A stretch of DNA of 64,000 bases, taken from positions 1,779,501 through 1,843,500 of the forward strand of contig NZ_CP150269.1 in NCBI RefSeq assembly GCF_037976825.1. The letters run 5' to 3'. Under the pieces are notes generated by a model. The model ran no database searches and was not told the DNA's origin. It was given only the letters and a program-made list of their open reading frames with translations. Each line of letters begins with the position of its first letter. The stretch's first letter is position 1. This document shows, one piece after another, positions 36,953 through 44,242 of this stretch. Source of the DNA: Paenibacillus sp. FSL K6-1330 (GTDB taxonomy: Bacteria; Bacillota; Bacilli; Paenibacillales; Paenibacillaceae). The translations under genes and the position numbers were made by a program.

Positions 36953-37190
36953 CATGCAGGAGATTGTCCCGGATGGACGGGTGTCGCCCGTGGTTGGCCT
37001 ATTCTTTACTGGATAATAGTCACCAATAGACCCTGATCCGGTATATGTTAAGGTATGAGACCATACAAATGACAGGTATGCGTTTATTTTGAATAAGGCA
37101 ACGAAACGCTACTGGTACAAGGGGATTGATACCTTTGATATATCAGCAGGTGTTTTTCATATAGATATGATGTGAGAAGGATGTGGAGTT

Positions 37191-38336
37191 ATGGGTTTGC
37201 GGAAGGTGGCGGTTGTGACGCCGGGATCGTTTGTTATTCCATCGGGGAGGAGCAGCTCCGTCGAGCGGGTAGTCGAGCAGACCATTCCATTGGCACAGGA
37301 TACCATGGATGTGCGCATATTCGGAGTGCTGGGAAAAGGGCTCCCTTCAAAAGACGCGATTAACGGCGTTCCGTGCTACCGCCTGCCATCTGGTACGAAT
37401 TATTATCCTTCCTTGCTGCGGAGACTCCAGAAATGGAGACCGGATATTATTGAAGTTCACAATCGGCCGCTGCTGGCCCAGCGCCTCAAAATGCATCTGC
37501 CGCATGTGAAAGTCGTACTTAATCTTCATTCCAATACATTTATTATGCCACCATATATGAGCGAGCAGCGCTTTGGGAACATTGCCCGCTGGATGGACGG
37601 CATTGTAGTAAACAGCCGTTTTCTGCTGGAGGATATTACTTCAAGACATGCTTGGCTTTTGGAGAAGATCACGATTAATCATCTTGGTGTTAGTCTTGAT
37701 CATTTTACTCCGGCATTCAGCCCTGCTGCCAAGGCCCTAAAAGAGGCAAAGCTTGCTCAATACGGATGGAGTGGACGTCGTATCATCCTGTTTGCGGGAC
37801 GGCTTATCCCTGACAAAGGGGTTCACCATCTGATTGACGTAATGCCACATATTATTGACAAGCACCCAGAGGTTTTATTGCTTATTATCGGAAGTGCAGC
37901 TTACGGATCCGATCGGGAAACCGCCTATGTCCGGGAACTGAAAAAAGCTGCCGGACCTTATTTGCATTGGGTATACTTTCGACCCTTTGTCCCTTATCCA
38001 GCGATTGCAGACTGGTACTCGCTTGCTGATATTGTGGCTGTCCCCTCAGCGCCGAGGGAGGCCTTTGGACTCGTAAATGTTGAAGCAATGGCAGCTGGGG
38101 TTCCTGTCATCGCTGCGAACGCAGGCGGTATCCCGGAGATCGTGGAGAACGGTGTGACGGGTTATCTGGTTCAAAGAGATGATTTTCCTGGCGGACTCGC
38201 TGAACGGATTAACGGATTGCTTCAAGACGAGAATCTGCGTACACAAATCGGAATGGCCGGTCGTGAAACGGTACGTCAACGTTTCAGGTGGGATCATACA
38301 GCAGAACGATGGGCTAACCTGATGCAAACCATCTAA
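37191..38336 (+). CDS. Family 4 glycosyltransferase (CotSA-like)
   Basis: A 381-residue retaining GT-B enzyme. The donor domain shows ILFAGRLIPDKGVHHLIDVM and the EX7E-like segment VPSAPREAFGLVNVEAMAAG, with GGIPEIVENGVTGYLV after it. It resembles CotSA, the glycosyltransferase of the Bacillus inner coat, fitting the neighbouring YheC/D and CotS-like genes. It has no GX3 tag or basic tail. GAGAAGG lies upstream of the ATG. Donor and acceptor sugars are unknown. Confidence 0.88.
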   Translation: MGLRKVAVVTPGSFVIPSGRSSSVERVVEQTIPLAQDTMDVRIFGVLGKGLPSKDAINGVPCYRLPSGTNYYPSLLRRLQKWRPDIIEVHNRPLLAQRLKMHLPHVKVVLNLHSNTFIMPPYMSEQRFGNIARWMDGIVVNSRFLLEDITSRHAWLLEKITINHLGVSLDHFTPAFSPAAKALKEAKLAQYGWSGRRIILFAGRLIPDKGVHHLIDVMPHIIDKHPEVLLLIIGSAAYGSDRETAYVRELKKAAGPYLHWVYFRPFVPYPAIADWYSLADIVAVPSAPREAFGLVNVEAMAAGVPVIAANAGGIPEIVENGVTGYLVQRDDFPGGLAERINGLLQDENLRTQIGMAGRETVRQRFRWDHTAERWANLMQTI

Positions 38337-38408
38337 CCGGCAGTGGCAGTAGCCCTATCTCTTGAATAGGATGAATGTAACGATTAGAAGCAGAGGAGAG
38401 AGCCGACA

Positions 38409-38990
38409 GTGAACAAAGCCAGAAGGATCACCAGGATAAGAAGGGGAAGGCCCTTTCGGCGGTACGATGGCTATTATAAGAAGATGGCCATCAGAGGAAC
38501 TTCCGCCAACTGGTCAGATTTAGAGAAGGGTATGATGGATCACGCGTTGACCGATGATGTAATCGGTGCTTCCCATCTGCAGCATCGTAGTGTAAGAAGT
38601 GAGGCGATTGAGGATTATGCCATACACAGTATTCATTTGTCATCCGAATCCATCATATCTTCCAAACTAGCACTTGAGTCGGTTCAACCGAGTCATCTTT
38701 CATTTAATCCGGTTCATGGGATACCTGACATCCCTTTACTTCAGCAGTTTGGATCCATCCCCTTTACCTTTACTGATGAACATGAAACGATCGAGATTAC
38801 AGTACCGCTTCAGACCTCTTATCAAGATGAACATTACGTAGTGGTGGCATCGTGCAGTGATCCGGTGTTTCAAGCTGGCATTCGAAAACGGCAGCATGAG
38901 GAGGTGGCCATCGGAATTACACGACCAGCAGGTACATTGATCTCAGAAGGCTGGTTGTACTGGATTTCAATAGGCCGGATGGAAACATAA
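38409..38990 (+). CDS. Basic-tailed protein with WIAG-tail-like C-terminus
   Basis: A 193-residue protein. Residues 1-25 are strongly basic (ARRITRIRRGRPFRRYDG). The middle has short imperfect repeats of the type hxxxxIxxxHL (SHLQHRSVRSEAIEDYAIHS, HLSSESIISSKLALESV). The end (GWLYWISIGRMET) recalls the WIAG-tail found on Paenibacillus surface proteins, a tentative match. No signal peptide is present. The Arg/Lys tail is shared with many proteins of this cluster. It may be a structural spore-surface protein. GTG start; a terminator follows. Confidence 0.65.
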   Translation: MNKARRITRIRRGRPFRRYDGYYKKMAIRGTSANWSDLEKGMMDHALTDDVIGASHLQHRSVRSEAIEDYAIHSIHLSSESIISSKLALESVQPSHLSFNPVHGIPDIPLLQQFGSIPFTFTDEHETIEITVPLQTSYQDEHYVVVASCSDPVFQAGIRKRQHEEVAIGITRPAGTLISEGWLYWISIGRMET

Positions 38991-38998
38991 GGGAGTAG

Positions 38999-39031
38999 AA
39001 GGATGGGGGAAGCGAGATTCCACCCATCCTT
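38999..39031 (+). terminator. Terminator of the WIAG-tail-like gene
   Basis: Stem AAGGATGGG / CCCATCCTT with an inner GGAA/TTCC pair, then TTT. Confidence 0.8.
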
Positions 39032-39235
39032 TTTAGTAAGCAGGAAGGATCAAAATCGTAAACATGCTGAAGATGCCATCCCGGAGATTCAAGTGCCAAT
39101 CATCCGCGGAAGTGATTTTTAAGGAGTTCCCCGTATTACTCTCAGTATTCGCGTAATGCTGCTCCAATCAAGTTGTATACATAATTACAGATTATGATGT
39201 GTCTAGAGGATAGAATGGTCCCTGCGGATGCCGTC
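39032..39235 (+). other. Intergenic spacer without visible gene
   Basis: The stretch between the terminator of the WIAG-tail-like gene and the next promoter holds only short frames without ribosome sites. I see no repeat or RNA motif here. Confidence 0.4.
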
Positions 39236-39262
39236 ACGGAGCGAGAAAGTCAACATACAATA
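39236..39262 (+). promoter_or_regulatory. SigK-type promoter candidate upstream of a GT2-like gene
   Basis: AC, then 16 bp, then CATACAATA. This matches the SigK consensus (AC in the -35, CATAnnnTA in the -10, 16-bp spacing) known from Bacillus mother-cell genes. It lies 82 bp before the start of the GT2-like gene. Confidence 0.6.
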
Positions 39263-39344
39263 GAAATGAATTGCCAAAAGATTATTCGGTCCTCATGCAG
39301 TGATGAGAAACGGGAGGCGGAATTTATATGAAGGACTTTTTACG

Positions 39345-40049
39345 ATGAGGAGACGAGGCGCTCGCTTACGGACATCTTTATCGGCGACTCTTCCCAAAGC
39401 TGATCCGGTTGAAGGACGGAAGGATGGATTTATCGTTGGCTATTCTTATGGCGTTCAACACGGACAAAATAACGGAGATTGCTCATTTGACGGCATCAGC
39501 ATCATTATCCCCATTCATGATTCAAATGAAGATGCCATTGGCAAGATCAGAAGAATCGAAGCCTTAACGCCGCATCCATATGAGCTGCTCATCGCTGATG
39601 CCGGATCCTCGGAAGGAACAAGGCAATATGTACGCGGCCGTATCGGAGCGGTACGACACATTGTCGGGAGAAGTGATCAAGGCATAGGGGTTGTTCTTAA
39701 TAAGGCACTTCGTGCTGCACACGGGAAGAAGTTAGTTATTCTATATGGCTGTACACCTGTTATGGATAACTGGATTGGCGGTCTGACGGATGAGCTGGAA
39801 CATGCCCCCGCTATCAAAACGGTTTGTGTGAGTTTTGCACAGTCAGGAACCCCCATACTGCCTAGGGATGAAGTGGATACTCATAATCGGTTAAATGCGT
39901 GCTGTGCTCTGTTCCGCCCGGAGCTGTTATCGGATGTTGGAGGACTAGATGAAGGGAGTCCATCATTACAGGAAAGCATAAGCGAATGGTTAGGACGTGT
40001 TCCACAGCAATATAGAACGATGCTGCAGGCTAAGGATCTATTCACCTGA
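39345..40049 (+). CDS. GT2-like protein with basic tail and GX3 repeat, probably catalytically degenerate
   Basis: 234 residues from ATG 39345, with AAGGA 9 nt upstream. After a basic start (MRRRGARLR) comes a perfect GX3 run: Gly at 24, 28, 32, 36, 40 and 44. The GT2 fold begins at GISIIIPIHDSNEDAIGKI and continues through IADAGSSEGTRQYV. Where other GT2 proteins in this cluster have the metal-binding NND (LMILNNDSVV), this one reads VILYGCTPVM, and the C-terminal EDDD motif is also gone. It may be a pseudoenzyme kept for binding or assembly. It heads a run of small co-oriented genes. Confidence 0.75.
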   Translation: MRRRGARLRTSLSATLPKADPVEGRKDGFIVGYSYGVQHGQNNGDCSFDGISIIIPIHDSNEDAIGKIRRIEALTPHPYELLIADAGSSEGTRQYVRGRIGAVRHIVGRSDQGIGVVLNKALRAAHGKKLVILYGCTPVMDNWIGGLTDELEHAPAIKTVCVSFAQSGTPILPRDEVDTHNRLNACCALFRPELLSDVGGLDEGSPSLQESISEWLGRVPQQYRTMLQAKDLFT

Positions 40050-40133
40050 TTCGAAAGACGGCATTATTCATGGCACCAGAAAGCTTGTCGAAGCATATGT
40101 TGAAAAATATGATGAGCGAAGGAGAGTTATGTC

Positions 40134-40475
40134 GTGGAGAAAAAAATTGATGATATGGTCGAACACCTTTCGCACTCCCAGCGGCAGTTAGCGCGCATTC
40201 TAGAAGCTCAGCGTCATGCAGCAGTCCGCATGGCTCAAATTATACATTCATTACCCAATCATGAAATCCAAACCTCCGAAGAACCAAATTCACGAGAAGG
40301 ACCATCGTTAGGGGGACAATTATTAGGAAGCCGATCGTCAGGATCCCAGGTGGAACAAGTCAATAGCAGCATTACTGCTTATTTGAACGCCATGGCCGAC
40401 CTACAACAAACATCGGCAGACAGTTTGGAAATCGTAATGAAAGAGCTTAAAGCGACCGAGCAAGGTGAAGAATAA
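40134..40475 (+). CDS. Small helical protein, unrecognised
   Basis: 113 residues, GTG start with AAGGAGAG 7 nt upstream. Two amphipathic helices are likely (SHSQRQLARILEAQRHAA near the N-terminus and SSITAYLNAMADLQQ near the C-terminus), joined by a Ser/Gly-rich linker. No signal or membrane segment is present. The SQxxLAxILE motif recurs in the third gene of this run. Probably a structural or adaptor protein; function unknown. Confidence 0.65.
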   Translation: MEKKIDDMVEHLSHSQRQLARILEAQRHAAVRMAQIIHSLPNHEIQTSEEPNSREGPSLGGQLLGSRSSGSQVEQVNSSITAYLNAMADLQQTSADSLEIVMKELKATEQGEE

Positions 40476-40510
40476 TGGGATCCGACTTCGTTGGTTAAGG
40501 GGGAATGTAT

Positions 40511-40825
40511 GTGAGTAAAGAGGAATCGTTCATGCGGATTCTCGATGCATCCGTTACTATTCAATATAATACCTATCTCATTCTTCAAGGGAAAGCGGTA
40601 GAAGCCGAAAAGGTTTGTCAATGGGTCCTGACTCAATATCCTCGTTCCAAGGGAGAGTTGAAGGATTCGTTATCCATTCACGAGCAAATTGTTGAGCAAA
40701 TCGAGGGCTTGACGAAAATAGGCTCCGGTCTGTGCCGGAATCTGCGAATTATCCTCGGAACGGAAGCTGAACAAGATGACGCCATGGGATTTGATGCATT
40801 CGATTTCGGAGACACGGACTCATGA
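40511..40825 (+). CDS. Small helical protein, unrecognised
   Basis: 104 residues from GTG 40511, with GGGGGA 6 nt upstream; the ATG at 40505 touches that site. It is polar and helical (FMRILDASVTIQYNTYLIL, EAEKVCQWVLTQYP) with an acidic tail (FDAFDFGDTDS). Its stop overlaps the next start by 4 bp. No family is recognised. Confidence 0.6.
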   Translation: MSKEESFMRILDASVTIQYNTYLILQGKAVEAEKVCQWVLTQYPRSKGELKDSLSIHEQIVEQIEGLTKIGSGLCRNLRIILGTEAEQDDAMGFDAFDFGDTDS

Positions 40826-41124
40826 TCGCGCGCATACAGCGGGAACATGAAGCCAAGATTGCTATGGTATCATCCATTGCTAGAAGTCAGCAAGCGCTGG
40901 CAAGTATTTTGGAAAGTATCGCAGAGGTTACGGCACATTCTGAAACAACCGCGCGCACTCTCGCGGAGAATATTCGGCTGCTTGTCGGCTATCAATCCGT
41001 GATGGCTGAAATGTTGACAGGCATTCCGTTAAATCGGTACAAATTAGGCAGTCCGGCATCGCCCTGGATAACATCCGAGTGCCAGCTATCTTACAACGAG
41101 GCCGGGTTAGAAGCTACGAACTGA
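40822..41124 (+). CDS. Small helical protein, unrecognised
   Basis: 100 residues, overlapping the preceding gene by ATGA, so translation is coupled. Almost all of it is one or two long amphipathic helices (ARSQQALASILESIAEV, SETTARTLAENIRLLV) that could form a coiled coil. SQxxLAxILE is shared with the first gene of the run. It ends 20 bp before a small GX3 protein. Confidence 0.6.
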   Translation: MIARIQREHEAKIAMVSSIARSQQALASILESIAEVTAHSETTARTLAENIRLLVGYQSVMAEMLTGIPLNRYKLGSPASPWITSECQLSYNEAGLEATN

Positions 41125-41144
41125 ACCTTGCAGGAGGATTCGGC

Positions 41145-41438
41145 ATGAACATGGCATTATCCGTTAGGAATCATCGAAAGACTTCAGAAATGGCTCGGAA
41201 GAAATCATTCGCAAAGGGGCTGCGTGGCCTGAAGTCATCAGGCAGTAAACGCCGTCATGGCAAGAAAGGCAAGCGCCATCGAGCCGGTGGCCGTTACAGC
41301 TCCAGGCCTGGGGTCGGCAGATCCCGGCCTTTATCTCAAGTCCATGACCATGGGTATGATCATTCCTACATGGAAGACTTTAAAGCTGGATTTGCGAAAG
41401 GTTATGAGGATGGCAGACAGGCGGATGCCTCTCCATAA
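41145..41438 (+). CDS. Small stand-alone GX3 protein with Arg/Lys-rich body
   Basis: 97 residues from ATG 41145, with AGGAGG 7 nt upstream. Residues 8-60 are dense in Arg, Lys, Gly and His (KRRHGKKGKRHRAGGR). The C-terminus holds the GX3 repeat: Gly70, then Ser74 and Asp78 in register, then Gly82, 86 and 90 (FKAGFAKGYEDGRQ). It has no enzyme domain, so it is a tag without cargo. A scaffold or adaptor for the tagged enzymes is inferred. Confidence 0.65.
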   Translation: MNMALSVRNHRKTSEMARKKSFAKGLRGLKSSGSKRRHGKKGKRHRAGGRYSSRPGVGRSRPLSQVHDHGYDHSYMEDFKAGFAKGYEDGRQADASP

Positions 41439-41593
41439 CGACTCTGGTGGCATTTTATGTAACTTGAGCTGAAGAACGCTCCATCTTATATAGAATCAAA
41501 ATTATTAAAGAATCTACCGTGGCCAATTGGAGAACGAGCACAGCACACCTCCGTTTGTTAGGCAAATGAATGGATGCGCATCTCTATGTTCGA

Positions 41594-41602
41594 CATACAA
41601 TG
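41594..41602 (+). promoter_or_regulatory. CATACAATG, sporulation-type -10 candidate
   Basis: CATACAATG lies 30 nt before the first CotS-like kinase gene, a usual promoter distance. The AC of the SigK -35 is not found 16 bp upstream. Confidence 0.4.
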
Positions 41603-41632
41603 GTTTAAAAGCGAAAAATGGAGTGAGGACTA

Positions 41633-42718
41633 ATGAGTCCAACCAGCAGAATAGACAAGCGATTCATTCGAAAAACATGGCGTAAGATGGAGTTTTCCAA
41701 ATCATTCAAGTTCTTTAGCACCGAAGTGAGATTAGATGATCAAACAATGGAATGTTTAAAAGACTCATACAAAAGCAGTATATGGAAACTTGAAATCAAA
41801 CATGAACAAAAGCGCATTCCCATCATTCTTAAAATTTCGAAACCGCTCGAAAAAGACCGACCGGAAAGCACGGTTGAGAAAAATATATACCGTAAAGGAA
41901 GAAAAGTACTTCAGCCGTTCATGCCACTAGTTTATAAAACCAAAAGAAATGTAAACGGACGCGATTTGTGGGTGTTCATGGAATACATCGAACCTCTTAA
42001 AGGGCGGGTGCAGTATAATCCGGATCACTTTGACAAAATCATTCCTACGTTAGCGAAGCTCCACTCCTCTACGATGAATGAACGCTTTAAACAACATGAG
42101 CGACTATTCGGTGATTGGCTGCCTCAATTTAGCTCTAATGTTATGAGAAAAGAAAGAAAAAGCATAAATAAGTTAACCTTGTATTATTTAGATGAAGCGA
42201 TGAAAAACAACCATTTAAAAGAAATGATAAATCCATATTACTCGCTCGTGAAGGGTCTGCTGCAGAGAGGGCCAGATTATTTCCCGGAGGTCGTTCATGA
42301 AGGCTGCAGCATTATCCACGGAGATCTTCACACTGCAAACATAGCGGCCTACAATGTTAAGGAGAAATCGTGGAAAATCAAGTTTATTGATTGGGAAGGC
42401 GCAAAATATGCCCCGTGCTGGTTTGATCTCGTCAATTTGATCGGGGTTTTCTTGGCATACCGCCGAGAGTGGGAAGATCAGGAGGAGCTTATAACCCGCC
42501 GTTGTGTTCAGTTATATTCGAATGAGATGAGAAGGCATGGAGTTATCTTTAAAACCGATCCATTCAAACTGTATCAGATGGCATTCCTAAAACGAATACT
42601 TGAGAAGGGGCTGTATCTGCAGCTGAATTGGGCTGTTACCGGTAAAAAAGAGGCGAAGCTACTGCCGGTGTATTTAGAAAAAATCAAAGTTTTAGGAAAA
42701 AAATTGGAACTTTATTAG
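41633..42718 (+). CDS. CotS-like phosphotransferase (APH/choline kinase fold)
   Basis: A 361-residue kinase-fold protein. The Brenner motif is intact (IIHGDLHTANIA, His229-Asp231, Asn236), followed by FIDWEGAKYAPCWFDLVNL with the metal-binding Asp. The N-lobe has ILKISKPLEKD. CotS, a Bacillus coat protein, belongs to this superfamily. It may phosphorylate a sugar or small alcohol of the surface glycan. It starts at ATG after AGTGAGGAC. The N-terminus is basic but has no GX3 run, unlike its paralogue downstream. DNA here is A/T-richer than the flanks. Confidence 0.82.
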   Translation: MSPTSRIDKRFIRKTWRKMEFSKSFKFFSTEVRLDDQTMECLKDSYKSSIWKLEIKHEQKRIPIILKISKPLEKDRPESTVEKNIYRKGRKVLQPFMPLVYKTKRNVNGRDLWVFMEYIEPLKGRVQYNPDHFDKIIPTLAKLHSSTMNERFKQHERLFGDWLPQFSSNVMRKERKSINKLTLYYLDEAMKNNHLKEMINPYYSLVKGLLQRGPDYFPEVVHEGCSIIHGDLHTANIAAYNVKEKSWKIKFIDWEGAKYAPCWFDLVNLIGVFLAYRREWEDQEELITRRCVQLYSNEMRRHGVIFKTDPFKLYQMAFLKRILEKGLYLQLNWAVTGKKEAKLLPVYLEKIKVLGKKLELY

Positions 42719-42762
42719 TACTTATTCGATCCAATGGATATTAAGTTGAGTACTACTCGGAT

Positions 42763-42783
42763 AACCCGCGTGTTCAGCGGGTT
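42763..42783 (+). terminator. Terminator of the first CotS-like kinase gene
   Basis: Stem AACCCGC / GCGGGTT followed by GTTTTG. Modest T run. Confidence 0.6.
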
Positions 42784-42858
42784 GTTTTGCGTTGTTTTTG
42801 ATGAATCTATCTCACAATCGCAGCAGAAATTCTTGGCTAATCGTTATCCAATTATTCG

Positions 42859-42892
42859 AGGAATGTTAAATCATGTGTGTGGAATGTTAAAT
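42859..42892 (+). repeat. Two direct repeats GGAATGTTAAATC, 21 bp apart
   Basis: GGAATGTTAAATC occurs at 42859-42871 and again at 42880-42892. The 21-bp period is two helical turns, so both copies face the same side of the DNA. They end 34 bp before the candidate -10 of the tagged kinase gene, a position suited to an activator. Confidence 0.6.
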
Positions 42893-42926
42893 CGCATTTT
42901 TTTAATGTCATGTCGGAGGTCCTCCA

Positions 42927-42935
42927 CATAGGATA
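42927..42935 (+). promoter_or_regulatory. CATAGGATA, SigK-type -10 candidate
   Basis: CATAGGATA fits CATAnnnTA and lies 31 nt before the start of the GX3-tagged kinase. A GGAGG-T-CCTCC inverted repeat sits just upstream. No AC is present 16 bp before it. Confidence 0.45.
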
Positions 42936-42966
42936 TAAAAGGAATACGGAGTGGAGGAACGCGGAT

Positions 42967-44148
42967 ATGACAAAAATGGGTAGTTCGGAAGGATTCGAGC
43001 AAGGTCGTACGGATGGATTTAGAAAGGGAAAAGAAGATGGATATAATAAAGGGCTTGAGGATGCACAAGCCTTATTGGTGAACCCGCCTCTTAACGATAT
43101 CAGTCTGAAATGGCGAGAGCTTCGATGTGCTGACCAGATGGCAAGCCATTTCGGATCTTCTGTTGTTTTAAACGACAGAAATATGGAATGTTTGAAAGAA
43201 ACATTCAAGAGTGCAATCTGGAAACTCGAAATTACGGCAAACGGACAAAATTATCCGATGATTTTAAAGATATTCAAAGCACCTGTGAACGAACAGAAAT
43301 TAATCGAGTTAAACATGTACCGGAAAGCAACCAGTATTCTACCGGATTTGATACCTACCATATATTTGATCGTGGAAGGTATGAATGGTGAGGATGTATG
43401 GGTATTCATGGAGTTCGTCCCTCAAGTAAAGGGTCAGGTTATCTTTACACCCGATTATTTCGACCGGATTATCCCTTCGTTGGCGAAGCTTCATGCACTA
43501 ACCTATAACGACAATTTTTATAATCATTGGGAAACATTCGAGGAATGGCTTCCGCTTTACGACTCCGAAACCACAACGCAAGAACGCCGGAAGAACCATC
43601 AAAAAACGATGGAATATCTGGATAAGGCAATGGAACGTCCTGAATTAAAGCAGAGACTGGAGTCTAGCTACGCTAATGTCCGTACCATGTTACAAAAGGG
43701 ACCTATTTATTTTCCCGAACTTCTTCAGGCTGGTAAAAGTATCATTCACAATGATCTTCAAACTCCGAATATCGGCTGCCACAATGTAGCTGAAGAGACC
43801 TGGAATATTAAATTTATCGATTGGGAAGGAGCACGTTTCTCACCATGCTGGTTCGATATGTTTAATTTAATGGGTGTGTTTTTTGCATACCGAAAGGACT
43901 GGAGAGGTGACGAAAATGCCGTGATTGAGCGCTGTGCGCCTTTGTATGCCGCAGAAATGCTCAAATATGGAATCCGGTTCGATACGGACCCGGTTACGTT
44001 ATACAAAATGGCTTATTTGCAGCGCGTTTTGGAACGCAGCTTGCTCCAGCAGCTTATTTGGGGAGTGGAAGATCTGAAGTCGGTTTATTTATTGGATCAT
44101 TATTTAGATAGAATCAATGTGTGGGGCAAGGAGCTCGGGTTATATTAA
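42967..44148 (+). CDS. GX3-tagged CotS-like phosphotransferase
   Basis: 393 residues from ATG 42967, with GGAGG 9 nt upstream. Residues 5-29 form an unbroken GX3 run of seven glycines (5, 9, 13, 17, 21, 25, 29), rich in Asp, Lys, Arg, Phe and Tyr at the other positions. The kinase-fold domain follows and is clearly paralogous to the gene before it (FIDWEGARFSPCWFDMFNL against FIDWEGAKYAPCWFDLVNL). The Brenner motif reads IIHNDLQTPNIG: His261, Asp263 and the Asn are kept but the Gly is replaced by Asn. Activity is therefore uncertain. Confidence 0.8.
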   Translation: MTKMGSSEGFEQGRTDGFRKGKEDGYNKGLEDAQALLVNPPLNDISLKWRELRCADQMASHFGSSVVLNDRNMECLKETFKSAIWKLEITANGQNYPMILKIFKAPVNEQKLIELNMYRKATSILPDLIPTIYLIVEGMNGEDVWVFMEFVPQVKGQVIFTPDYFDRIIPSLAKLHALTYNDNFYNHWETFEEWLPLYDSETTTQERRKNHQKTMEYLDKAMERPELKQRLESSYANVRTMLQKGPIYFPELLQAGKSIIHNDLQTPNIGCHNVAEETWNIKFIDWEGARFSPCWFDMFNLMGVFFAYRKDWRGDENAVIERCAPLYAAEMLKYGIRFDTDPVTLYKMAYLQRVLERSLLQQLIWGVEDLKSVYLLDHYLDRINVWGKELGLY

Positions 44149-44242
44149 TGCCAATGACTTTAGCGGGATAGGATCTAGGAGTATCAGAATCATTGGAAGA
44201 ATGGGCAGGTCAATGCTCTAACAACAGGAGGGAGGTATAGGA

